From Armatimonadota bacterium (lineage in GTDB: Bacteria; Armatimonadota; UBA5829): a stretch of DNA of 19,059 nucleotides. Made by a program: the position numbers and the translations under genes. Under the pieces are notes generated by a model, which saw nothing but the letters and a program-made list of their open reading frames with translations, searched no databases and was not told the origin of the DNA. Below are positions 7,961 through 15,059 of this stretch, one piece after another (the first letter of the stretch is position 1; each line of letters opens with the position of its first letter). The stretch spans positions 1-19,059 of the forward strand of contig JAEWSK010000233.1 in the NCBI GenBank assembly GCA_023398345.1, given 5' to 3'.

Positions 7961-7996
7961 ACCAAAAACAAAAGTCCATGGCAGTGTCCATGGACT
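7961..7996 (-). terminator. Rho-independent terminator of dsbD
   Basis: On the minus strand AGTCCATGG (7996-7988), a six-base loop and CCATGGACT (7981-7973) form a perfect nine-pair stem, followed by TTTGTTTTTGGT (7972-7961). It lies about 110 bases past the dsbD stop and just before the GH4 gene, separating the two transcripts. Confidence 0.88.
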
Positions 7997-8106
7997 AAGT
8001 TAGCACATTATAAACGTCTTTCCTCTTTGCAATTTTAACTTTGCTTACATTTTTCGGCCAGTGCGATATTACAGCAATTAAATTGCCTTTCGCATCGCGC
8101 GAAAAA

Positions 8107-9849
8107 TCACTTGATCGAATCAATCCGCTTCAACATATCGCGCGAATCGACTGGTCCGACTATGCGCCCTGCTTCGTCACCTGACCTGCCGATGAAAATT
8201 ACAGTCGGATAACCCTTCACACTATAATTCTTGCCTGCCGCCTTTACGGCTTCGGTTTGTTTTGTCCCATCCACTCGGAAGCGCTCGACTCCATCCATTG
8301 ATTTTATTACTTTTGGGTCGCTGAACGGTCCGGTCTCCAACTCGCGGCATGCTATGCACCACTCGGCGGTAAAATCGATCATAATCGGCTTGTGCGCCTT
8401 TATGGCGGCGGCGACTGATGTGGAGCTATATGGCTGCCAATCAACAGAATGTTTGTTCGGCTTAGGCACCGCCAGCACAACTGCAACTACAAGAGCGGCC
8501 ATGCCTGTCGCCTTGCCCAACGAGGCCCCTACCCGGCTGACTTTGATCGACTTCTCAAAAAAGCCAAGATACAGTCCGCCTGCGACTAAGATAGTCGGGA
8601 CAGCGTAGCGCGCAACGACATCAGGCAAAATTGGAGTCAAGAAATACGCAGCAGCTCCCAAAAGCAAAAAACCGGCAGCTTTTTTGACCGCCACCATCCA
8701 CATTCCAGGCACAGGCAGCTTTGCCGAAAACGCCGCAAGAGCAAACAACGGAGTGCCTATTCCCAACGCAAGCATAAAAAATAGCACAAACCCCATTATT
8801 GGGCTGCCGAGCGAGGCCACATATGCCATCAAGCCCAGCACTACCGGCCCAACGCACGGTGCAGCGACAATGCCGAAGATCAATCCCATCACCAGCGCGC
8901 CCGCAACTCCGCTCTTGCCGGATGCCCTGCTTTGCACGCATGCCGGAGCTTGGAGTTCGTATAAACCAAACATTGAAAGCGCCAGCGCCACAAGTATAGC
9001 CGCTATGCCGACAAGCACTGGCGGGCTCTGCATTGCCGAACCGAACACTCCGCCTGCGCTAGCCGCAACCGCGCCAAGGATGGAATATGTCAGAGCAAGT
9101 CCCAGCACATACACGCCTGCGAGAACGACTACTTTCTTTGTCCCCGATTGGCCCTGTGTGCTGAAATAGCCCACGGTCACCGGAACCATTGGATATACGC
9201 ACGGCGTGAACGCAAGCAACAGCCCGAGGCCGTAAAGCAACAGCAATCTAAGCGCCAACGGCGCTCGCGCTAGCCGATCCTCCAGGCTACCGCTGCCGCC
9301 TATGGTCGACGCAAATATATTCTTATTGATTTGTTTTATAGGCGTGGATTTGCTCACGATTTTTGTTTTGACGGTCTGATCGACGGTTTCCGGCGGGGAG
9401 CACTGATCATTCTTGCATGCCTGCGTATCGAGCTTGAGTTTAATTACAATATTGCCCAATTTGGCTTTTGCATCGACGCGACCTTCGGTAAAAATCGTAA
9501 ATGTGCCCTCGTAGACCGGGATCTTTTCGTTCGACGCAAATGGCGAGCTTACACGCGTTGCTTTGGGATACTTAGGCGAAGCAAAGGTGACGCCTTTGGG
9601 CGCAGTGATGGTCAGTTTGGCCGGATAAAGCGCATCTTTGTCGTGCGCGCCGATGTGATAACCGTCTTTGACAGTTGCGCGCACGGCCAGCTTGAACTTA
9701 TCGCCGACTCTGAGCTTATCGGATGAAAGATACGCCTTAGCTGAGACGATCTTCTCCGTAGACCCAACCGCCGCGATCTGGGCCAAAGTCGCATTAGACG
9801 CGACAAAAAATGTAATTACTGCAATAAAGAAGAGCATGTATTTACGCAT
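8107..9849 (-). CDS. dsbD: Thiol:disulfide interchange protein DsbD
   Basis: DsbD passes electrons from cytoplasmic thioredoxin across the inner membrane to keep periplasmic thiol proteins reduced, including cytochrome c maturation and isomerase partners. All three modules are present in 580 residues: an N-terminal signal peptide (about 1-23); a periplasmic DsbD alpha domain with the cysteine pair C145 and C150 (ACKNDQC); a membrane part (about 198-465, roughly eight helices) with C217 (FTPCVYPM) and C332 (AAPCVGPV); and a C-terminal thioredoxin-like domain with C498-IA-C501 (EWCIACRELE) and the cis-proline region KGYPTVIF. All six redox cysteines are accounted for, so it should be functional. 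ATG 9849 lacks a Shine-Dalgarno sequence and lies about four bases from the predicted transcription start. No cytochrome biogenesis gene or Dsb partner is adjacent. Confidence 0.96.
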   Translation of the reverse strand: MRKYMLFFIAVITFFVASNATLAQIAAVGSTEKIVSAKAYLSSDKLRVGDKFKLAVRATVKDGYHIGAHDKDALYPAKLTITAPKGVTFASPKYPKATRVSSPFASNEKIPVYEGTFTIFTEGRVDAKAKLGNIVIKLKLDTQACKNDQCSPPETVDQTVKTKIVSKSTPIKQINKNIFASTIGGSGSLEDRLARAPLALRLLLLYGLGLLLAFTPCVYPMVPVTVGYFSTQGQSGTKKVVVLAGVYVLGLALTYSILGAVAASAGGVFGSAMQSPPVLVGIAAILVALALSMFGLYELQAPACVQSRASGKSGVAGALVMGLIFGIVAAPCVGPVVLGLMAYVASLGSPIMGFVLFFMLALGIGTPLFALAAFSAKLPVPGMWMVAVKKAAGFLLLGAAAYFLTPILPDVVARYAVPTILVAGGLYLGFFEKSIKVSRVGASLGKATGMAALVVAVVLAVPKPNKHSVDWQPYSSTSVAAAIKAHKPIMIDFTAEWCIACRELETGPFSDPKVIKSMDGVERFRVDGTKQTEAVKAAGKNYSVKGYPTVIFIGRSGDEAGRIVGPVDSRDMLKRIDSIK

Positions 9850-9859
9850 ATCATTTGTA

Positions 9860-9888
9860 ATTGTACCAGATCAACCGCCCCGCGTCAC
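9860..9888 (-). promoter_or_regulatory. Candidate promoter of dsbD
   Basis: On the minus strand GTGACG (9888-9883), a 17-base spacer and TACAAT (9865-9860) are seen. The spacer ends in TGG, giving an extended -10. The start would be near 9853, about four bases before the dsbD ATG, again implying a leaderless message. It is divergent from the plus-strand promoter at 9916-9944. Confidence 0.55.
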
Positions 9889-9915
9889 GGTATAGTCAGA
9901 TATTTTTTTGACACT

Positions 9916-9944
9916 TTGTCATGTGGCGGCATGCTTCGTTTAAT
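9916..9944 (+). promoter_or_regulatory. Candidate promoter of the orphan small transcript
   Basis: TTGTCA (9916-9921), a 17-base spacer and TTTAAT (9939-9944) match the sigma70 consensus at ten of twelve positions. The expected start is near 9951. A TTGACA at 9908-9913 overlaps but has no good -10 at a proper distance. A second, weaker possibility further down is TTGCAA (10010-10015) with GATAAT (10031-10036), spacer 15. No long gene follows on this strand before the terminator at 10145-10180. Confidence 0.5.
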
Positions 9945-9961
9945 TAGTGAAATTTGCTTTG

Positions 9962-10111
9962 ATGGTATTTCGGCCGTTAAAGTCGCAAAAAATGTGTCTT
10001 AAAAATGGTTTGCAATGCGTCACATACGCCGATAATACTATTGTAGTTATATGGGTGGGCGGTGTTTTCCAGTTCCACCGAGTTGGGGCAATAGAGGCAA
10101 CGACACGGTGA
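9962..10111 (+). CDS. Possible 49-residue small protein, doubtful
   Basis: An ATG at 9962, about eleven bases after the predicted transcription start, opens a 49-codon frame ending at TGA 10109-10111, between the promoter and the terminator. The product begins MVFRPLKSQKMCLKNG and has a hydrophobic stretch NTIVVIWVGGVF near residues 25-36. There is no Shine-Dalgarno sequence, but other genes here also seem leaderless. The frame overlaps the paired segments of the putative RNA, and I recognise no family. It could easily be a chance frame. Confidence 0.15.
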   Translation: MVFRPLKSQKMCLKNGLQCVTYADNTIVVIWVGGVFQFHRVGAIEATTR

Positions 10112-10144
10112 TGACATAAAGATAGAGATAGCGCAAAGCTAATC

Positions 10145-10180
10145 GGCCTCGCACCAAGTTTGTGCGAGGCCTTTGTTATT
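10145..10180 (+). terminator. Rho-independent terminator of the orphan transcript
   Basis: GGCCTCGCAC (10145-10154), a seven-base loop and GTGCGAGGCC (10162-10171) form a perfect ten-pair GC-rich stem followed by TTTGTTATT (10172-10180). The T tract is on the plus strand, so it terminates plus-strand transcription. It lies just past the stop of the convergent gene at 10186 and may also help end that transcript, though a minus-strand T run is lacking. Confidence 0.88.
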
Positions 10181-10185
10181 ATCGA

Positions 10186-10584
10186 CTATTGGCCAGGTTG
10201 TTCGTATTCATTGGGCGGATTCGTCTGGACATTATTATTGGAACGCGGCATCGGTTTTGGCGGAGTTTTAGGCAAAACAGTGCCGATTCGCGGAGTTATC
10301 CTTGTGACTTTCTGAGGCGCTACGTAATTTGTCGAAACCGGAGCCTGTCGGCTGCTGGATGCATTTACAAAGTAAGATATTGCAATAAGCACCACAACTG
10401 CCGCGGCAATTAGTATGACGGACACCCTGCGGTCACATTTTTTCGTAGCATTGCGTCGATCTTTTTCAGCATCGGACGCCCTGCGCTGTTTGACTTCCTC
10501 AGTGGCGGCCGCTACATCTTTAAGCAAATCACCAGAGAGTTTCTTGAGATCCCCATTTAGATCCAGTCTGTTATTTTCGGACAT
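10186..10584 (-). CDS. Small single-pass membrane protein of unknown function
   Basis: I do not recognise this 132-residue protein. It has a charged, probably helical cytoplasmic part (1-52, rich in Lys, Asp, Glu and Arg, beginning MSENNRLDLNGD), one transmembrane helix (about 54-73, SVILIAAAVVVLIAISYFV), and a proline-, asparagine- and threonine-rich tail (about 80-132) that should lie outside the cytoplasm given the positive-inside rule. There is no signal peptide cleavage site or lipobox. A TTG further upstream (10620) would give 144 residues, but the ATG at 10584 has GAGAGGTGAG six bases upstream, so I choose it. It stands alone with its own promoter and faces the secreted glycosidase gene divergently across 270 bases. 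The low-complexity tail gives no functional clue. Confidence 0.75.
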   Translation of the reverse strand: MSENNRLDLNGDLKKLSGDLLKDVAAATEEVKQRRASDAEKDRRNATKKCDRRVSVILIAAAVVVLIAISYFVNASSSRQAPVSTNYVAPQKVTRITPRIGTVLPKTPPKPMPRSNNNVQTNPPNEYEQPGQ

Positions 10585-10641
10585 TGGGCACTCACCTCTC
10601 TTAATTCCAAATTCATGCAAAACGTCGGGCGTATATTTGTT

Positions 10642-10670
10642 ATTTTACCCTATACTTCAATGAAGCTCAA
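10642..10670 (-). promoter_or_regulatory. Candidate promoter of the small membrane protein gene
   Basis: On the minus strand TTGAGC (10670-10665), a 17-base spacer and TAAAAT (10647-10642) are seen. The start would be near 10635, leaving a leader of about 50 bases that contains the Shine-Dalgarno sequence at 10591-10600. Confidence 0.5.
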
Positions 10671-10854
10671 GCGAGAATCTATCGACATTCTTAACTATGT
10701 TTTTCGGGCACTATTTGCTGATCTGTATCGTCTAGTAAATCTAGGACGCCTGCCTATACGACGACAATGCGGCAGAAGATGTTCGCACAAGCGCGCATGC
10801 GGCACCGAAATAGTTCTATGCATCATATTTAGATAAAGATTCAGAGGAGATGTA

Positions 10855-13140
10855 ATGCGAGTTGGTTTTTTCGCAGTGCTGATTGCACTAATCAGCACGA
10901 CATGTTGGGCAAGGCCGGCGGCGTTTTATACGCCGGACAAGCCTACAGGACTTAATATTGTTACCGCGCATGACGGACAGTGGGAATATAAAATAATCGA
11001 CGGCACAAAATGCGCCACAACAAAAATCGATGGGACGAAAACAAGTTATATATACTTCAAACTCAACAAAGATATTCGAAGCACGCTTGGATCGGATGTA
11101 TGGCTTGTAGTAGATTTCTATGACGACTCATTCGGCATGGCTAAGTTAGATTATAACAGCACTACACACCCATACGCATCATCGCAATCGATCCAAATGC
11201 TCAGCACAAATAAATGGCAGCGCGCTCTTATTCATATGGAGCAAGCCAAGTTATCCGGCGCGCAAAATGGCGGCGCTGATTTCAGATTTGCATACAACAG
11301 TCCATTGGCAATATCGCGCGTTGAAGTATACGCATCAAAACCCAACATAAAGATGCCCTCCAGTAAAGAACGCATCAAAGATGGCATACCGCAGGCGACT
11401 AAACCCAAAGGCATGTTTTATACATTCGGCAATGATGCAGACGAAACAATAGCTGCGCTTAGTCGAGCGATGGGAGCAACCAGCATAGAAAGCTACGTCT
11501 CATGGGAAAAATGCGAGCGCGAAGCCGAAGGCAAATGGGACTGGTCGCAATGGGACAATCAGGTTCAAATACTCAAAGAAAATGACCTCAAGTGGGTTCC
11601 ATTCATCATCCTCGGCCCGGCATATTCAACTCCGGACTGGTTCCGCAAATCAAAATATCATGTCCCTTGTCGATGCCTCGAACATGAAACAGACTCAAAA
11701 ATCGAGTCCGTCTGGAACCCATACCTGCGCAAATATATCGAACGATTCATATCAGAATTCGCAAAGCGATACGCTAATTCCGGCGTAATTGAGAGTTTGG
11801 TACTGGGCGTTCAGGGCGACTACGGCGAAGCGATATTTCCAGTAAGCGACGGCGGATGGATATTCGATGTGCCGGGCGAATACCACGGCCACCCCGGGTT
11901 CTGGTGCGGCGACCCATACGCGCTTAAAAGTTTCCGCAAATTTGCCGAAAGCACATACGGCTCCGCCGATGCATTAAACAAGGCATGGGGAACCTCGTTT
12001 ACAAGTATTGACAAGGTGGACTTCCCCGGTCGACAAGACGGCATTACAGCCTTTGAGACCGCATTGGCAAAAAGCGAGATTTCACCAGAAAATACGCACA
12101 ACCGCCGCCGGTGGCTTGATTTTGTTGGCTGGTACCGCGGTGAGATGACTCAATTATCGGACTGGTGGCTCGAAACTACACGCAAATATTTTCCACAAAC
12201 GCCCATTTATCTATGCACCGGCGGAGATGCACGGCCCAAGCATGGTTCAAATTTTTCTGAACAGTGCAAGGTGGCTGCAAAGCATAACGCCGGAGTGCGC
12301 ATTACAAACGAGGCGTCTGATTATGCCGAAAACTTCTTGCTTACGCGATGGGTCGCGTCGGCAGGAAAACACTATGGCGCTTATTTCGGCTTCGAGCCGG
12401 CTGGCTATGAAGATGAAAAGGGTATCGTAGCGCGAATTTATAATGCTACGGCGTCGGGTGCGAATCAGACACACGATTACACCCCCAACGTTCTATCGTC
12501 AAAGTCACGCATCGATACACAGCGCGCAAACATCAAATGGCTTTTCAATGTTGCAAAACCAATTGTGCCGGTTGCGATGTTTTATCCTAATGTCGATATG
12601 ACGCTGAACTGGTACGGATTTCACGACCAGCCGATAACGCTACGCGATTTCATTGACTATGACTACATTGATGAAACAATGCTGCGCGATGGCGCGCTTG
12701 CTGCGCACAAGATATTGGTGATTTGGCTCGGCACAGTAATTGAGAAAAGCGACGCAAATATAATCGCCGAGTGGATTAAGGGCGGCGGGCGCGCGATGGT
12801 GCTGGGAATAGCAAAATTCATGAGTGTGGAGGGCACATCGGAGCCGGAGCAAATACTGTTTGGCAACACGCCCAACGGCAGATCGCTGGGAAAGGGCGAG
12901 ATTGTGCGCGTCGCAAATGAAGCTGGACTTGCTGCGAGACTCGGCAGTGATATGCGCAAACTCGGCCTCGCCACCTATGATTTGCGCAAAGACGGCATAT
13001 TTGGAACCCAAATCGAGCCGGACAAATTCTTATTTTTAAACACAGGCCCCGGCACAGCAAATGTCAAAATCGAATGCAACGGAAAAGTTATTGAGCCAAA
13101 AATCAAAGCCGGGGCAATAAGTGAAGTCGAGGTTAAATAG
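10855..13140 (+). CDS. Secreted GH42-like glycoside hydrolase (clan A, beta-galactosidase type)
   Basis: The 761-residue protein begins with a signal peptide (about 1-19, ending CWA). Residues about 30-165 look like a beta-sandwich, possibly a carbohydrate-binding domain. The catalytic barrel runs from about 186 to 560: FTFGNDADETIAAL-type start, VQGDYGEAIFP with the candidate acid/base Glu325, then SADALNKAWGTSF (370-382), a phrase typical of GH42, and ITNEASDY with Glu486 as candidate nucleophile (Glu514 in YFGFEPAGYE is an alternative). The last part (about 570-670, with KILVIWLG and IKGGGRAMVLG) resembles the amidotransferase-fold trimerisation domain of GH42. The start has AGAGGAG five bases upstream. 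It probably releases sugar from a plant or microbial glycan outside the cytoplasm, and the convergent ABC importer could take up the product. Precise family and substrate are uncertain. No clear promoter is visible in the 270-base upstream gap. Confidence 0.75.
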   Translation: MRVGFFAVLIALISTTCWARPAAFYTPDKPTGLNIVTAHDGQWEYKIIDGTKCATTKIDGTKTSYIYFKLNKDIRSTLGSDVWLVVDFYDDSFGMAKLDYNSTTHPYASSQSIQMLSTNKWQRALIHMEQAKLSGAQNGGADFRFAYNSPLAISRVEVYASKPNIKMPSSKERIKDGIPQATKPKGMFYTFGNDADETIAALSRAMGATSIESYVSWEKCEREAEGKWDWSQWDNQVQILKENDLKWVPFIILGPAYSTPDWFRKSKYHVPCRCLEHETDSKIESVWNPYLRKYIERFISEFAKRYANSGVIESLVLGVQGDYGEAIFPVSDGGWIFDVPGEYHGHPGFWCGDPYALKSFRKFAESTYGSADALNKAWGTSFTSIDKVDFPGRQDGITAFETALAKSEISPENTHNRRRWLDFVGWYRGEMTQLSDWWLETTRKYFPQTPIYLCTGGDARPKHGSNFSEQCKVAAKHNAGVRITNEASDYAENFLLTRWVASAGKHYGAYFGFEPAGYEDEKGIVARIYNATASGANQTHDYTPNVLSSKSRIDTQRANIKWLFNVAKPIVPVAMFYPNVDMTLNWYGFHDQPITLRDFIDYDYIDETMLRDGALAAHKILVIWLGTVIEKSDANIIAEWIKGGGRAMVLGIAKFMSVEGTSEPEQILFGNTPNGRSLGKGEIVRVANEAGLAARLGSDMRKLGLATYDLRKDGIFGTQIEPDKFLFLNTGPGTANVKIECNGKVIEPKIKAGAISEVEVK

Positions 13141-13168
13141 ACCACGGGGCCGTAGGGCATATCTGCGA

Positions 13169-13212
13169 AATATTGGCCTTAAACATATATGTTCAAGGCC
13201 AATATTTTTATA
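13169..13212 (+). terminator. Long hairpin terminator after the GH42-like gene
   Basis: AATATTGGCCTT (13169-13180) and AAGGCCAATATT (13195-13206) pair perfectly over twelve bases. The enclosed AACATATATGTT (13182-13193) is itself self-complementary, so the stem can extend almost to the tip. The T-rich TTTTTATAAT tail is on the plus strand. It sits between convergent genes and may partly stop minus-strand reading too. Confidence 0.87.
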
Positions 13213-13237
13213 ATACTATTGAGCTAAAGGACGAGCA

Positions 13238-13256
13238 GCACAGAAAAAATCTGTGC
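13238..13256. other. Small inverted repeat between convergent genes
   Basis: GCACAGA (13238-13244) and TCTGTGC (13250-13256) flank five A residues, giving a seven-pair hairpin. It lies 30 bases past the permease stop. There is no T run on either side, so it may protect the 3' end of the importer mRNA or be a weak terminator rather than a classical one. Confidence 0.4.
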
Positions 13257-13285
13257 ATTGTCAACAAGACTGCCGAAATCAGACC

Positions 13286-14149
13286 CTACCCCTTCACGCC
13301 TGAGATTACAACACCTTGAATAAAGTAGCGCTGACCGGCAAAGAATAAGATCAACAGGGGCAGCATTACAACAGCCGAGGCCGCCATAAGGTAGTTATAG
13401 TCAGTCGCATATTGTCCCTGAAACGCATATAGGCCCAAAGCCAGCGTGCGCTTGGCGGGAGTAGATAGATAAATAAGCGGGCCTAAAAAGTCGTTCCAGT
13501 TGTTCATAAACGAAAATATCGCCAGCGTCGCAAGCGCGGGCTTTATCTGCGGAAGCAACACCTTGCAAAATACCTGCCAGGTGCTCGCGCCATCGATGCG
13601 CGCGGCCTCATCCATCTCGTGCGGCACGGTCATATAATACTGCCGCAGCAAAAATATGAAAAACGCAGAGCCGAAGAACGAAGGTACAGTCAGCGGCAGG
13701 ATCGTGTCATACCAACCCAAAGTCGCAAATATCTTAAAGACTGGGATCATCGTGACCTGCGCAGGAAGCATCATTGTCGAGAGCAGAACTATAAACAGAA
13801 AGTTTCTGCCCGGAAAGCGCATTCTGGCAAACCCGAACGCAACCAGCGAACAAGACAGCATTTGTCCCAACATGGATAAGGCAGTAATCAGGCAGGTGTT
13901 GAACGTATAGCGCGCAAACGGCAGCTTAGAAAACGCCTGGGCATAGTTGCTCCACAGCCACGGCTTCGGCCATATCTGCGGCGGGTCGGCAAACACGTTC
14001 GCCGCGTCCTTAAAAGACGTCCCCAGCATCCACAAAAATGGGATGAGCGATATTATCGAACCCAATATCAAGGCCGTGTACGCAACCGCACGCCATGTAT
14101 TCTTTTTAGCCGCGCCGGGCTTTGCTTTCGCAGCAACAATCGTGCTCAT
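13286..14149 (-). CDS. Carbohydrate ABC transporter permease, MalG family
   Basis: This inner-membrane subunit forms half of the translocation channel of a sugar importer. In 287 residues there are about six transmembrane helices (the first at about 22-44), and the EAA loop EAARIDGASTWQVFCKVLLP (181-200), which contacts the ATPase, is well conserved. The C-terminus ends QGVVISGVKG, a typical MalG-type ending. The ATG at 14149 overlaps the preceding permease's stop in an ATGA, and GGAG lies eight bases upstream inside that gene, so the two are translationally coupled. It is the last gene of the three-gene importer operon. Sugar specificity cannot be told from this subunit. Confidence 0.93.
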   Translation of the reverse strand: MSTIVAAKAKPGAAKKNTWRAVAYTALILGSIISLIPFLWMLGTSFKDAANVFADPPQIWPKPWLWSNYAQAFSKLPFARYTFNTCLITALSMLGQMLSCSLVAFGFARMRFPGRNFLFIVLLSTMMLPAQVTMIPVFKIFATLGWYDTILPLTVPSFFGSAFFIFLLRQYYMTVPHEMDEAARIDGASTWQVFCKVLLPQIKPALATLAIFSFMNNWNDFLGPLIYLSTPAKRTLALGLYAFQGQYATDYNYLMAASAVVMLPLLILFFAGQRYFIQGVVISGVKG

Positions 14150-15057
14150 CGCTTCAACTCCGCTTCATAATAAACCCACGTCTTGGATGATCTGACAACC
14201 AGCAACGTGAGAACGAGAATGACTGCAAAAAGTATCCATGCCAGCGCGCAGGCGTAGCCCATTTGCAAATATTTAAACGCCTTTTGGTATAGATACAAAA
14301 CGTAAAACAGCGACGCGTTGGCCGGGCCGCCCTGGGTCATAATAAATGAACTCGTAAACACTTGAAAACTGCCAATAATGCCCATTATGAGATTAAAAAA
14401 CAGCGTAGGCGAGATCATAGGGAGCGTCACATTGCGAAACTTGCCCCAACTGCCCGCGCCGTCAATTTCGGCGGCCTCATAAAGCTGCGTCGGCACACTT
14501 TGCAGACCGGCCAAATATATAATCATGCCGCCGCCGACACTCCAAAGGCTCATAATTATAAATGACTTGAGCACCCAGTCGGGACTGGTTAGCCACGGGA
14601 TAGGTTGGATGTGAACGAGACCCAATATAGCGTTAAAAATGCCGCTGGACTGAGGCCGAAAGACCATCATCCATACCATCGCCACCGCCGCGCCGGGCAA
14701 AATCGCGGGTATGTAAAATATAGACCTGAAACCCTGCATACCTTTGACGTTGAGGTTAAGCAGCATCGCAAGCGCCAGTGAACAAATCATGCCCATAGGA
14801 ACCGAACAGCCGGCATAAATCGCAGTCACCTTAAGCGCCTGCACGAAGCGGTCATCGTCGAATAAAATAGTGCTGTAATTGGAAAAACCAACGAACTTGG
14901 CCGGGTTGATCATGTCCCACTTTGTGAGGCTCATCGCAAATGAAAATATCACAGCAGCGAGCGTTAAGGTCAAAAAGCCGAATAGCCACGGGGCTATGCA
15001 CAAATACCCCTCAATCGCCTCTTTGCGCTGCATTTTCGATCCGTATTTCTTCGCCAT
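14146..15057 (-). CDS. Carbohydrate ABC transporter permease, MalF/UgpA family
   Basis: The partner permease of the importer, about 303 residues with six predicted helices (the first at about 20-44), a periplasmic loop after helix 1, and an EAA loop EAAEIDGAGSWGKFRNVTLP (194-213). I take the ATG at 15057 because it follows the binding-protein stop by two bases and has AGGGA upstream. A longer in-frame reading from 15111 would run back through the end of the binding-protein gene and add 18 residues unlike the family N-terminus. It is coupled at its 3' end to the MalG-type gene by a four-base overlap. Confidence 0.93.
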   Translation of the reverse strand: MAKKYGSKMQRKEAIEGYLCIAPWLFGFLTLTLAAVIFSFAMSLTKWDMINPAKFVGFSNYSTILFDDDRFVQALKVTAIYAGCSVPMGMICSLALAMLLNLNVKGMQGFRSIFYIPAILPGAAVAMVWMMVFRPQSSGIFNAILGLVHIQPIPWLTSPDWVLKSFIIMSLWSVGGGMIIYLAGLQSVPTQLYEAAEIDGAGSWGKFRNVTLPMISPTLFFNLIMGIIGSFQVFTSSFIMTQGGPANASLFYVLYLYQKAFKYLQMGYACALAWILFAVILVLTLLVVRSSKTWVYYEAELKR

Positions 15058-15059
15058 AT

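Larger units (their letters stand above)
9951..10180 (+). ncRNA. Putative small structured RNA (family not recognised)
   Basis: This covers most of the 336-base gap between dsbD and the next gene. It is bounded by a promoter ending at 9944 and a strong terminator, giving a transcript of about 230 nt, or about 135 nt from the weaker internal promoter. Pairing is visible: CACCG (10076-10080) with CGGTG (10106-10110), enclosing GTTG (10082-10085) with CAAC (10098-10101). A second CGGTG (10060-10064) could pair with the same CACCG, so two mutually exclusive folds are possible. It resembles no tRNA, 6S, SRP RNA or riboswitch consensus I can recall. A 49-codon frame lies inside, so it may instead be a small mRNA. 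The RNA's existence is inferred from signals only. Confidence 0.4.

Noticed and set aside
10128..10150. GCGCAAAGCTAATCGGCCT resembles the core of the cyclic di-GMP-I (GEMM) riboswitch
   Set aside because: The preceding conserved hairpin with its GAAA loop and the 3' GCCGGGTTACC-like half are absent, and the similar bases form the left arm of a terminator. I treat the match as chance, though a covariance search would settle it.
10585..10620. TTG at 10620 as start of the small membrane protein
   Set aside because: The ATG at 10584 has a strong Shine-Dalgarno at the right distance; the longer reading runs through that ribosome site.
13257..13263. Minus-strand TTGACA near 13262 as a promoter
   Set aside because: No -10 element lies at a suitable distance; the downstream bases form an inverted repeat instead.
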